Virus record (IMG/VR): IMGVR_UViG_3300023094_000024
Coordinates: 1 to 37,890 of that record
Origin: a virus
Length of the DNA: 37,890 nt
Strand: one strand, 5' to 3'
Both the position numbers and the translations under genes were made by a program. Positions 31,752-37,890 of the stretch are shown here, piece after piece. The first letter of the stretch is position 1. Each line of letters begins with the position of its first letter. Below the pieces are notes generated by a model. It had not been told where the DNA came from and did no database searches. It saw only the letters and a list, made by a program, of their open reading frames with translations.

Positions 31752-33877
31752 GCTAAGGCTGGTATTATAGCAATATCGTACCCATATTTGGCACCATTAG
31801 CCCTGCGGTTATACCCGAGCTTTTTCAATTGCGCACCGAGTTTATTAATATTTATCTTTTCTTTTGTATGTAATTCAAGGTGTAATTTTATTTCAGTAGA
31901 GGTCATAAAATCCCACGGGTTAGTTTTTTCAACAGGTAGGAAATATTTAAGTATCATTTCCTGTTCAAAAGAAACCTTGCTATATTGACCATCAGTATTA
32001 GCCTCAAGCTGTATAATTTCCTCCTCGTTGAGTTCAGGCCTTTCACCATTTTTAAAAGCCTGGTATGCCTCTGCAAGTAGCTGGTATTTATCAAGGGAAT
32101 TATACAACTTAAAATCAAATTTACCTACCGATTCCATTACTATAATCCTCCTATTGCCGGTAGCATCGTCAAGCGGGTTAGTTTCGTTACAGGTGCCACA
32201 CAAAGAAGCTATACGTACCACATCTTCGTTGCCCTTGCCATAAGGTACACGAAGTGAAAACCCAGGAGCTGCCATCAATCTTTTTTCCGTACGCTCGTCT
32301 GTTTTATTCTTTCCGCCGTATTCGTCATTAAGGATTATCAGCTTTTCACACATCAGTATCTCGTCATCTGTCCCTCGATTCAGTTGCGATCTACCAAAAT
32401 ACATCTGTAACTCATATGGTAATAACATGGTGAAAAACTTTGTTTTACCGGTATTTTTAGCCCCAACTATTATAAAATTCAATTCATTTACTACTCCGTA
32501 AACAGAGGCTATTATACCTATATACCATTTTCGCACCATCTGGCAACGCCATTCAATGGTACCTGTTTCCGAATTGATACAAGCTCCAAGATCATTAAGT
32601 CTTTCTTGGCCATCCCACTTTAAAGATTCAATAAAATCTGTGATGGGGTTATAGGATTTTGTATTATGAGAAAATATTATTTTCATAAATATTTCGCTAC
32701 TAAGTTCAGGAAACAATATTTTAGCGTCAAGGAACATGGTATTAAAATCCATTTCTTCCTGCGGCTCTCCATCAACCTCTACTTTCCTGGTTATCTTATT
32801 TCTTCTCAAGTTATAAGTATGCCGCAGCCACATTCTTACATTTTCCACAATTGACTCCCCTTCGGTAAATGACATCTTAGATTCAAACGCCTGCTGGACC
32901 ACGTCGTCAACATTTTCTATTCCTTCATGTTCTTTTAAGTTCTTTACAATGGTTTTTACATCAAGCCCCGCTTTTTTCATAGTGCTGGTCGCTGCAGTTA
33001 TCTTTGCGGTAACCTTTGATGTGGTATTAATACCGGCTTGGCGGGCAAACCAATATATGGTAGCTACTGTTATTTTATTGCCGGGCCTGCCATTACGCAA
33101 TAAGGCATGAGTATATTGCCGGTCACACATTGATTTTTCGTACTTATCAGAACAACTGCTTAAGGAATGAAAATAACCCCTTCCAGCTTCGCCAAACTGA
33201 TCAGCAAGACCGAAAGCGATATCTCGCCAATCCCTATAATCTTCAACACAGGAAACGTTGGCTTCAACCATGTCAGCTATAACCTGATCAAACTCGCTTT
33301 TTACAAAAACGGTGGCGGTTATTTTTTTTGCCTTTGGTTTAGGGAGATATTTTTTAAATTTCAGGCACTTTTCGTTTATAAAAAGGTCAGGGTCAAAAGA
33401 GACGAATCGTGCCCTTGATGGGTTAACGCCGGTTGGATCAACGATGATCTGGTATTTTTTTATAAGGTAGTCAGCGATGCCCTCAAAGGCTTCCCGATGC
33501 TTATCTCCATCAATTTTAAATATAACACAAAGGCCACTTCCCCCCACTGATGTAAAACATGAATATATATAAGGGTCCGATCTTAAGAGTTCCCGTGTAC
33601 TCTCTACCTCATTTCCCAGGTCGTCAATATCCATACCGATAAAACAACTATGAGCTTTTATATCATTATCAATACGTTTACCAAATATTCCCGAAATAGT
33701 AACATTAGGCAACTTTGTTTTTTCAGCCCTCTTTATTTCCTTGTCTTTTATCGTTCTTATTTTTATTACAGCATCCTGCCACTTACCACTTTGAACATCA
33801 TGTAAAAAATCATTAAGCAAAACAATGTCAGCGCTCTCTGTATGTTTTACATTTTTATAAATAGATATACTTGTCAT
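31733..33877 (-). CDS. VirE/BT4734-type primase-helicase
   Basis: The 714-residue protein begins with a BT4734/VirE N-terminal domain: KLPNVTISGIFGKR (55-68), then CFIGMDIDDLG (78-88), the metal-binding primase-like core. A middle helical part follows (about 200-330), then a VirE-type ATPase (about 400-640) with FNTMFLDAK, SLKWDGQERL, Walker A GAKNTGKT (472-479) and an acidic ILNDEYGG. The winged-helix-like C-terminus is TSTEIKLHLELHTKEKINI. No DNA polymerase gene is present, so the phage would depend on the host polymerase. Its stop codon lies among the iterons of the probable origin. Confidence 0.9.
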   Translation of the reverse strand: MTSISIYKNVKHTESADIVLLNDFLHDVQSGKWQDAVIKIRTIKDKEIKRAEKTKLPNVTISGIFGKRIDNDIKAHSCFIGMDIDDLGNEVESTRELLRSDPYIYSCFTSVGGSGLCVIFKIDGDKHREAFEGIADYLIKKYQIIVDPTGVNPSRARFVSFDPDLFINEKCLKFKKYLPKPKAKKITATVFVKSEFDQVIADMVEANVSCVEDYRDWRDIAFGLADQFGEAGRGYFHSLSSCSDKYEKSMCDRQYTHALLRNGRPGNKITVATIYWFARQAGINTTSKVTAKITAATSTMKKAGLDVKTIVKNLKEHEGIENVDDVVQQAFESKMSFTEGESIVENVRMWLRHTYNLRRNKITRKVEVDGEPQEEMDFNTMFLDAKILFPELSSEIFMKIIFSHNTKSYNPITDFIESLKWDGQERLNDLGACINSETGTIEWRCQMVRKWYIGIIASVYGVVNELNFIIVGAKNTGKTKFFTMLLPYELQMYFGRSQLNRGTDDEILMCEKLIILNDEYGGKNKTDERTEKRLMAAPGFSLRVPYGKGNEDVVRIASLCGTCNETNPLDDATGNRRIIVMESVGKFDFKLYNSLDKYQLLAEAYQAFKNGERPELNEEEIIQLEANTDGQYSKVSFEQEMILKYFLPVEKTNPWDFMTSTEIKLHLELHTKEKININKLGAQLKKLGYNRRANGAKYGYDIAIIPALAVTASG

Positions 33878-33897
33878 GTTTTAGGTGTTGCTGTAAA

Positions 33898-33946
33898 ATA
33901 AAAAACCTCTACGGGTTCAGGCGGGCAGGCCATTCCCCAGAGAGGT
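33898..33946 (-). terminator. Terminator or attenuator before the primase gene
   Basis: Minus-strand ACCTCT/AGAGGT stem enclosing a 30-base loop that can pair internally (GGG/CCC, GGCC-rich), then TTTTTTATTTT. It ends 21 bp before the primase ATG. Because the primase has no visible promoter after it, the hairpin may act as an attenuator. Confidence 0.6.
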
Positions 33947-33979
33947 GTAATAATTTGTATTTTGCCCTCTGCCCAGAGC

Positions 33980-34471
33980 CTACTTCAAAGATAATAAAAA
34001 ATTATCGTACCAATTTATAAATTCATCCATTGTTTTTATAAACTCATAAACTCCGCCCGCTTTCCTTTCCCTTACCTGTTCATCCTGTTGATATTGCGAT
34101 GGCTTATCCTTACCGACCTTTATTTCGATCTTAACGGATCTGCCTTTAATAGTTGCGCCAATATCAGCTGTCCCACGCCTGTTAGCCGACTTGATATATT
34201 TTTTCACCGTAAGTACATTACCGCTGTCCTGTTTCTGCGGCGCATCTACCAATCTTCCTTGTGTATTAGTTCTGTCAGCGTTATAACCGGACCAGATAAT
34301 GAATTTTATTACAGCATTTGTGAGCCCTGCTGATGTATCTACTTTGGGAAATACTGGGGGTGTCCAAAAACCATTAGCGTATGCAGTAGGGTATTCGCCT
34401 TTGCTCCATTCGTGGTGTGCTGCTACGTAGCGGTTTTTCCACTCGTCTTTGTATTTTTTGATGGTGTACAT
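33980..34471 (-). CDS. VRR-NUC domain nuclease
   Basis: The 163-residue protein carries a PD-(D/E)xK core: RRGTADIGATIKG with Asp103, then VKIEIKVGKDKPSQYQQDEQ with Glu116 and Lys118 and the family's Q-x-x-Q. The last part (GGVYEFIKTMDEFINW) also fits VRR-NUC. It probably resolves branched or flapped DNA during replication and recombination. It lies among replication genes. Confidence 0.88.
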   Translation of the reverse strand: MYTIKKYKDEWKNRYVAAHHEWSKGEYPTAYANGFWTPPVFPKVDTSAGLTNAVIKFIIWSGYNADRTNTQGRLVDAPQKQDSGNVLTVKKYIKSANRRGTADIGATIKGRSVKIEIKVGKDKPSQYQQDEQVRERKAGGVYEFIKTMDEFINWYDNFLLSLK

Positions 34472-34482
34472 AAGTTAATTTA

Positions 34483-34506
34483 AGGGGTAGCTGTTATACT
34501 ACCCCT
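34483..34506 (-). promoter_or_regulatory. Perfect 8-bp hairpin between SSB-like and nuclease genes
   Basis: Minus-strand AGGGGTAG / CTACCCCT with an 8-base loop, followed by TAAATT rather than a T-tract. It is a weak terminator or an mRNA-stability or processing element. Confidence 0.55.
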
Positions 34507-34541
34507 GTTAGATAATAGATAACTGCGTCTATGCGTTACAT

Positions 34542-34910
34542 TTAGAAGGTAAGGTCACTAACATCCTCTACCGGCGCATCATTTACTGGGCTACTTGCAA
34601 CACCAGGACTTGCCGCTGTGCCCTTGGCCTGCGCAAACTTCAGGTTGCCGATGTACTGCTTTTTTTGCTGTGCCTCTCTTTCGGTTTGCGATTGCTGCAA
34701 GGAAATTCCAGCAATGTTCTGGTACTGGTCTACTTCATCATTAACGTACACCCCAATACCGATGTAGGTTTTACCATTTTTTTGCGACTTATTAAAAGCG
34801 CCTCCTTTAAGATCATCAACGCAGATGTAACTCTTACCGTTGCTGCCTTTTACAATTTGTCCTGTGAAAATATCTTCCACGCAAACTGATCCAAAAAAAC
34901 CTTGTGCCAT
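34542..34910 (-). CDS. SSB-like single-stranded DNA-binding protein (122 aa)
   Basis: The 122-residue protein has a beta-rich N-terminal domain (VEDIFTGQIVKGSNGKSYIC, then TYIGIGVYVNDEV) and a flexible Ala/Ser/Pro linker. It ends in an acidic tip, VEDVSDLTF, like the DDDLPF tail of SSBs. The pattern SQTEREAQQKKQYIG matches small ssDNA-binding proteins of Bacteroidota phages. It lies between the Erf and VRR-NUC genes. An OB fold is not proven from sequence alone. Confidence 0.6.
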   Translation of the reverse strand: MAQGFFGSVCVEDIFTGQIVKGSNGKSYICVDDLKGGAFNKSQKNGKTYIGIGVYVNDEVDQYQNIAGISLQQSQTEREAQQKKQYIGNLKFAQAKGTAASPGVASSPVNDAPVEDVSDLTF

Positions 34911-34968
34911 AAATATAACCTGTTAACAGAGCAGGCTTGTTTTAAAGTTTCCCCGGCGGGGGTTATAA

Positions 34969-35301
34969 TTAATAAGATGGCGGCGGTGGCTTTAATCCAT
35001 GCTCCCCGCTCAGCGCATCTGCTACCTCTGCGCTGTCGTCGATGGTGGTAGGGTCGGCTTTCCATATCTTGGCAAGCTGTTCAGCAACGCCCCCGCTATC
35101 CTCCAACCCCAACACACACCAGCCTTTGTGTATCTTGTCGCCCGTGACAATACTGGTGATGGTACAGGGGCGTTGATCTCTACTACCCTCTTTGGTCAAT
35201 GTAATTTCATCCCCTACCATATACCAATCCATAGATTTAGTAATGATAAAACTTGTTGTTGCGTTGTACTCTGCTTCGGAGAGTATTAAAGTGTGGTGCA
35301 T
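34969..35301 (-). CDS. DUF3850/ASCH-like protein (110 aa)
   Basis: The first 75 residues have the length and order of the DUF3850/ASCH beta-barrel: SFIITKSMDWYMVGDEITL, then PCTITSIVTGDKIHKGWCVL, with the expected W-x-V-GD-turn and a final GL. The remainder is an acidic helix and a Pro-rich end (KPPPPSY). ASCH relatives bind RNA or modify bases; no such role is shown here. Confidence 0.5.
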   Translation of the reverse strand: MHHTLILSEAEYNATTSFIITKSMDWYMVGDEITLTKEGSRDQRPCTITSIVTGDKIHKGWCVLGLEDSGGVAEQLAKIWKADPTTIDDSAEVADALSGEHGLKPPPPSY

Positions 35302-35327
35302 TGTGGTGTTTTTATGCCGTGAGGCGG

Positions 35328-35594
35328 TTATGAATAATCCTCTACTTCCAACTTTTGCATAACAGGAGTAAAGCCTGTATTGTGTTTACCCCTTGCGGTA
35401 CGCTGTTGAATTATTGATAATACCTTTTTAGGTTTTTCAAGAACTTGGTTTTTGGTTTCGCAAACTATAGTGTCGCCTACCTCTATTAGTACATCTGGTG
35501 ATGTTACAATAATAACTTGCTGCCCCCCCCATTTTGTGTAATGAGGATAAGTTAATGGTGTTGATCCATACCCTGAAAATAAATTTCGTTCCAT
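35328..35594 (-). CDS. Small protein of unknown function (88 aa)
   Basis: The start at 35594 (MERNLFSGYGSTPLTYPHYT) is preferred because an earlier one would overlap the upstream gene by 32 bp and add a poor N-terminus. The product includes QQVIIVTSPDVLIEVGDTIV, a likely beta-barrel turn. No family is recognised. Confidence 0.6.
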   Translation of the reverse strand: MERNLFSGYGSTPLTYPHYTKWGGQQVIIVTSPDVLIEVGDTIVCETKNQVLEKPKKVLSIIQQRTARGKHNTGFTPVMQKLEVEDYS

Positions 35595-35628
35595 AATTTT
35601 ATATTTTTTAGTTATATTATTAATTGAC

Positions 35629-35820
35629 TTATCGATCATTAAAGTGAGGTGCCACCTCAAGCACTGTTACCACATTATCGATATGATAGGCTTTGATCAG
35701 TTTGTTATACAATTCTTTTCGGTGATTACAGCTCACATAAACAATACCCCGTAACATCCGCCAGTACCAATGCCCGTTTTTGGATCTTGTTAGCTGGCGT
35801 ATGTATATTTTACCTGTCAT
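35629..35820 (-). CDS. Small basic protein of unknown function (63 aa)
   Basis: The 63-residue product begins MTGKIYIRQLTRSKNGHWYW and continues RMLRGIVYVSCNHRKELYNK. It is basic and aromatic, with beta strands followed by one helix, which would suit nucleic-acid binding. It starts 6 bp after the Erf gene. No family is recognised. Confidence 0.62.
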   Translation of the reverse strand: MTGKIYIRQLTRSKNGHWYWRMLRGIVYVSCNHRKELYNKLIKAYHIDNVVTVLEVAPHFNDR

Positions 35821-35826
35821 ATCTTC

Positions 35827-36438
35827 TCAATTATCATTATCTAATTCGGTTGCGGCGGTGGTGGTAGCTAAAGTAAGCGCCTTTAAAGCCACCTTCTGCA
35901 TATCGGTTAAAGTATAAGTAGCCTCCATTTTTTCTACTAAATCTTTTTCGCCTTTCTTTATTCGCTCAATAGCTTTATCAAATGCGTCATTGCTAACGGC
36001 AGGCTTAGGTGCGAACTTAGGCGGCGCTGATGGTGCGGCAGGCTTCTTTACCGTTGCGCCGTTTGCGTCATCATCTTCTGCCCCAAGATTAACCAGGGAT
36101 TGCAAGCCGTACCTGCGAGCGTAGCTAATGCCGCTACCTTGCCTTTGCGCATCATTCGCTTTATCATTGATAATCTTCGCAAACGACCCTATCCATTCAC
36201 CGCTATCATGCAGTAATATCGTTTCTACGTAATCAATACCATCAATAACGCATATAGGTTGCAATACTGATATTTGGTTATTATTTAATGCTGGCATACA
36301 GGCTTCTAAAACAGAATTAAGATCGGCGTAATTCTTTTTAAAGAACGGGTTGACTGCATCTTTTTTGGGTGTGCTCATTTCCGATTGCGCTTTTACAAGT
36401 GCTTTGGATATTGCCCCGATAGTTGGTGATGAATGCAT
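35827..36438 (-). CDS. erf: Erf-family single-strand annealing protein
   Basis: The 203-residue protein matches the ERF superfamily (phage P22 Erf): ALVKAQSEM, FFKKNYADLNSVLEACMPAL, VETILLHDSGEW and the conserved RQGSGISYARRYGLQSLVNL (99-118), followed by AEDDDAN. The C-terminal part is a Pro/Ala linker and an acidic helical end. It anneals single strands for recombination and perhaps genome circularisation. A terminator lies just upstream with no clear promoter after it, so transcription may read through. Confidence 0.93.
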   Translation of the reverse strand: MHSSPTIGAISKALVKAQSEMSTPKKDAVNPFFKKNYADLNSVLEACMPALNNNQISVLQPICVIDGIDYVETILLHDSGEWIGSFAKIINDKANDAQRQGSGISYARRYGLQSLVNLGAEDDDANGATVKKPAAPSAPPKFAPKPAVSNDAFDKAIERIKKGEKDLVEKMEATYTLTDMQKVALKALTLATTTAATELDNDN

Positions 36439-36470
36439 TTTATATTTATTTCTGGTTGAAAAATAATTTT

Positions 36471-36495
36471 AAAAAGCCCGTGTAGAAACACAGGC
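36471..36495 (-). terminator. Terminator after the tRNA-like gene
   Basis: Minus-strand stem GCCTGTGT/ACACGGGC (8 bp with one G-U) with a TTCT loop, then TTTTT. It lies 46 bp after the tRNA-like gene and 33 bp before the Erf start. The stretch 36496-36541 holds nothing else I can identify. Confidence 0.87.
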
Positions 36496-36541
36496 CGTGT
36501 TTACCAAAACTGCTTAACGCAATTGTCCTATGAAAAAACCG

Positions 36542-36612
36542 AAGCAAGAGGGAGATTCGAACTCCCGACCTCAGGCTGATGCCTGCTCTCTGGCCAACTG
36601 AGCTACCTTGCT
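36542..36612 (-). tRNA. tRNA-like gene with a 4-nt anticodon loop (no usable anticodon)
   Basis: The 71-nt minus-strand sequence folds as a tRNA. Acceptor AGCAAGG pairs with TCTTGCT; TA follows; the D arm is GCTC-AGTTGGCCA-GAGA; then G; the anticodon stem CAGGC/GCCTG encloses only ATCA; the variable region is AGGTC; the T arm is GGGAG-TTCGAAT-CTCCC. With a normal 7-nt loop it would be 74 nt, so exactly three bases are absent, all in the anticodon loop. The 3' CCA is not encoded. An extra A36613-T36542 pair could extend the acceptor to 8 bp. All other conserved parts (T8, GG of the D loop, TTCGAAT) are intact, so decay is confined to the decoding end. Confidence 0.8.
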
Positions 36613-36688
36613 TTCCAAAAACACCATCAAGAATAACAATTATCCCAGTAACCGGTACTCCAATGTCGGGCTTAATGGCGCAGTATCT

Positions 36689-36895
36689 TTATAATTCATT
36701 CCTATGTTTATTTTTCTCCGCTTCTTCCTTAGCCTCCTCCGCAGGCTTCAACCGCTGCTGCTCGTTGAACTTATCCATCCACTTCCACGATGCCGTACGC
36801 TTCAGTTCCTTGTGCCTCTTATAATTCCCGTGCGTTAATACATCTTCGGGGTTGAGGGCTATATGCTGTCGGTATTCGATTTCCTGGGGGGTCAT
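36689..36895 (-). CDS. Small charged helical protein (68 aa)
   Basis: The ATG at 36895 overlaps the TGA of the upstream gene (ATGA), which decides the start. The product begins MTPQEIEYRQHIALNPEDVL and is almost all helix, ending in a Glu/Lys-rich tail (PAEEAKEEAEKNKHRNEL). No family is recognised. The 76 bp between its stop and the tRNA-like gene show nothing convincing. Confidence 0.65.
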   Translation of the reverse strand: MTPQEIEYRQHIALNPEDVLTHGNYKRHKELKRTASWKWMDKFNEQQRLKPAEEAKEEAEKNKHRNEL

Positions 36896-37158
36896 AATCT
36901 GTATTTTTGTAGTTCGCCATCCATAAGGGATTGTGCCCATGTTTGTAATTTATCTATCAAGAAACCGTAACAATCTGCGTGTAAAGGCGGCATTTTTATA
37001 AATTCATCATTGCCAACAGGCTTAAATTCGGCAACGGTTACACGCTCAACTTGTCGCACACTCTTAACATCGTAAGGATGTGATACGTAGTAGTTAGCAG
37101 TTATGCGCAACGTTCCGTTACTATCAGTAAACTCTGTGGTGATGTTTTCTATCAGCAT
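36892..37158 (-). CDS. Protein of unknown function (88 aa)
   Basis: The product begins MLIENITTEFTDSNGTLRIT and has beta strands up to about residue 50 (RVTVAEFKPVGNDEFIKMPP), then a helix LIDKLQTWAQSLM. No family is recognised. It overlaps the preceding gene by 7 bp and the following gene by 4 bp. Confidence 0.65.
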   Translation of the reverse strand: MLIENITTEFTDSNGTLRITANYYVSHPYDVKSVRQVERVTVAEFKPVGNDEFIKMPPLHADCYGFLIDKLQTWAQSLMDGELQKYRL

Positions 37159-37286
37159 TTTTGTTTTTCTATAAGTGAGATAATAAATTTGTTAGCCGAT
37201 TGCTTGGCTTTCTTAGCCAGTCTTACCAGCTTTTTTTTCTGCGCCTCTGTTTCAAAACGCACTATTACATTAAATGTTTTTGGCAT
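37152..37286 (-). CDS. Small ribbon-helix-helix-like protein (44 aa)
   Basis: The ATG at 37286 begins MPKTFNVIVRFETEAQKKKL, then VRLAKKAKQSANKFIISLIE. A single strand (FNVIVRF) followed by two basic helices is the layout of Arc/MetJ-type ribbon-helix-helix DNA-binding proteins, at their usual minimum length. A hairpin in the 5' leader (37307-37331) may affect its expression. It could be an early regulator; targets are unknown. Confidence 0.6.
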   Translation of the reverse strand: MPKTFNVIVRFETEAQKKKLVRLAKKAKQSANKFIISLIEKQKC

Positions 37287-37306
37287 AAAGTTCTTTTGCC
37301 TACAAT

Positions 37307-37331
37307 GCCCCGCTACTTGTGATAGCGAGGC
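37307..37331 (-). promoter_or_regulatory. 9-bp hairpin in the leader of the small RHH-like gene
   Basis: Minus strand GCCTCGCTA / TAGCGGGGC (one G-U) around TCACAAG, with no T-tract after it. It lies 20 bp before the ATG at 37286, so it may control ribosome access or stability rather than terminate transcription. Confidence 0.5.
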
Positions 37332-37354
37332 TGTAAGGTTCTGAACTTTCAAAA

Positions 37355-37362
37355 CAAAACTA
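37355..37362 (-). promoter_or_regulatory. Possible -7 box (TAGTTTTG) before the RHH-like gene
   Basis: Matches TAnnTTTG on the minus strand and overlaps the TAG stop of the previous gene, but no TTG is found at 19-21 bases upstream. A secondary promoter is possible; the match may be chance. Confidence 0.35.
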
Positions 37363-37599
37363 CATGAAACGGTTATTAAATTTACCATTCAAAACATCAT
37401 CCCTTGTGGCATCGCTTTGTGTAATACACATATTTTGGTAACTATAAGCCACGGATCTTGCTTTTACTACTGCATCACTATTGTGAGCGTATTCAATTGG
37501 TGCGTTATGCTTTTCTTCAAAAAGAATTGTTGCGCCATCTTTGGCGTATCCAGTTACATAAACTGTTGTTTCCGTAATAATAACTTTTGCTTGTGTCAT
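37360..37599 (-). CDS. First early gene, unknown function (79 aa)
   Basis: The product begins MTQAKVIITETTVYVTGYAK and is beta-rich in its first half, then helical (YAHNSDAVVKARSVAYSYQN). No family is recognised. It has a canonical promoter (37630-37659) and a leader nearly identical to that of the gene at 8770-9057. It heads the operon that runs to the tRNA-like gene. Confidence 0.68.
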   Translation of the reverse strand: MTQAKVIITETTVYVTGYAKDGATILFEEKHNAPIEYAHNSDAVVKARSVAYSYQNMCITQSDATRDDVLNGKFNNRFM

Positions 37600-37629
37600 T
37601 TTGAAAGTTTTTAATTGTTATTGATATAG

Positions 37630-37659
37630 CAAATATATGATAGCATTTTGATAGTACAA
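37630..37659 (-). promoter_or_regulatory. Canonical promoter TTG-N19-TATATTTG
   Basis: TTG at 37659-37657, a 19-base spacer and TATATTTG at 37637-37630. The spacer holds two CTATCA copies 11 bp apart, which could be an operator. The leader of about 30 bases ends ACAATTAAAAACTTTCAAA before the ATG at 37599. Confidence 0.85.
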
Positions 37660-37679
37660 AATTTTTCTTTGCAACACCG

Positions 37680-37823
37680 TTACAATTTCACATCCTCCCT
37701 CCTCCCGTTCCCGTCCGGCAGCAGACACGCACCGATATACAGCGGTATGGTAAGGAATATAGCCGCTACGATCAGGTAAGCGCCGATGAGGAAGGTATAA
37801 AATACCTGTAATACTGTTCTCAT
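37680..37823 (-). CDS. Small single-span membrane protein at the genome end (47 aa)
   Basis: The start ATG (37823-37821) lies in the 40-bp repeat and the stop is at 37680. The product begins MRTVLQVFYTFLIGAYLIVA, continues AIFLTIPLYIGACLLPDG and ends in a charged tail, RREDVKL. It has one or two membrane segments. On the circular molecule it follows the 91-residue gene, to which it would be coupled by ATGA if only one repeat unit were present. Its first 11 codons are duplicated at bases 1-33. Function unknown. Confidence 0.65.
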   Translation of the reverse strand: MRTVLQVFYTFLIGAYLIVAAIFLTIPLYIGACLLPDGNGRREDVKL

Positions 37824-37890
37824 AACATCTCTATTTGCCCCACAACCCTAATACTGTTCTCATAACATCTCTATTTGCCCCACAACCCTA
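37791..37890. repeat. Terminal direct repeat, right copy, with two 40-bp units
   Basis: 37791-37889 repeats bases 1-99. The 40-bp units are 37811-37850 and 37851-37890, both ending in a. Since the left array ends in t, the right end is compatible with reading into at least one more unit before unique sequence. Confidence 0.93.

Noticed and set aside
34920-34929. Palindrome CTGTTAACAG
   Set aside because: Short and not placed at a promoter; it can arise by chance in AT-rich DNA.
36613-36688. 19-codon frame (MNYKDTAPLSPTLEYRLLG) after the 68-aa gene
   Set aside because: Too short, with no motif, and it overlaps the end of the previous gene; not distinguishable from chance.
36579-36824. Plus-strand frame of 81 codons across the tRNA-like gene
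   Set aside because: It runs antisense through the tRNA-like gene and the coupled minus-strand gene; no motif or initiation context supports it.
1-37890. CRISPR array, retron, diversity-generating retroelement, insertion sequence, integrase or toxin-antitoxin pair
   Set aside because: I looked for spaced repeats, reverse transcriptase YxDD motifs, transposase and recombinase signatures and found none; the only repeats are the 40-bp tandem units and the iterons.

Overview
The window looks like one complete genome of a small tailed bacteriophage of Bacteroidota (Bacteroidetes). Bases 1-99 recur as 37791-37889, so the sequence is circular or terminally redundant, about 37.8 kb per unit. Every gene I can support is on the minus strand, so transcription runs from high to low coordinates. 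The host group is inferred from five promoters of the Bacteroidota type (TTG, 19-20 nt, TAnnTTTG), from the lack of convincing Shine-Dalgarno sites, from a VirE/BT4734-type primase, from many small protein families familiar from Bacteroidota phages, and from signal peptides ending in Ala-Gln. A long tape measure, HK97-type capsid genes and no tail sheath indicate a siphovirus morphology. I see no integrase, repressor or partition genes, so a lytic lifestyle is likely.

Layout in the direction of transcription. (1) 37.66-36.47 kb: an early-type promoter, four small unknown genes, then a 71-nt tRNA-like gene whose anticodon loop is only 4 nt, then a terminator. (2) 36.44-30.12 kb: replication and recombination: an Erf-type annealing protein, small unknowns, an ASCH/DUF3850-like protein, an SSB-like protein, a VRR-NUC nuclease, a VirE-type primase-helicase and a Dda/RecD-like helicase. 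An iteron-rich, AT-rich probable origin lies between the last two. (3) 30.10-21.7 kb: a canonical promoter, then small and large terminase, portal, prohead protease, major capsid, a secreted protein, connector and tail-completion genes and major tail protein. (4) 21.6-10.7 kb: after two terminators in series come neck, chaperone, tape measure, tail-tip and fibre genes; the 719-residue fibre carries a Sec signal peptide. (5) 10.7-9.17 kb: a cluster of short membrane and coiled-coil proteins, probably holin functions, ending in a terminator. (6) 9.15-8.72 kb: a one-gene cassette with its own promoter and terminator. (7) 8.69-1.40 kb: a promoter followed by about 17 small accessory genes (YopX and other phage families), ending with a probable unimolecular spanin, an endolysin and a terminator. 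(8) 1.35 kb through the circular join to 37.68 kb: a promoter, a small gene, a cytosine methyltransferase-like protein and three small overlapping genes, the last two separated by a tandem 40-bp repeat.

The most unusual items are the tRNA without a usable anticodon loop, the 40-bp tandem repeat that duplicates a stop/start junction at the genome ends, the symmetric iteron origin, the lipoprotein-plus-transmembrane spanin, and two signal-peptide proteins embedded among virion genes. All functions are read from sequence motifs by eye; no database search was run.
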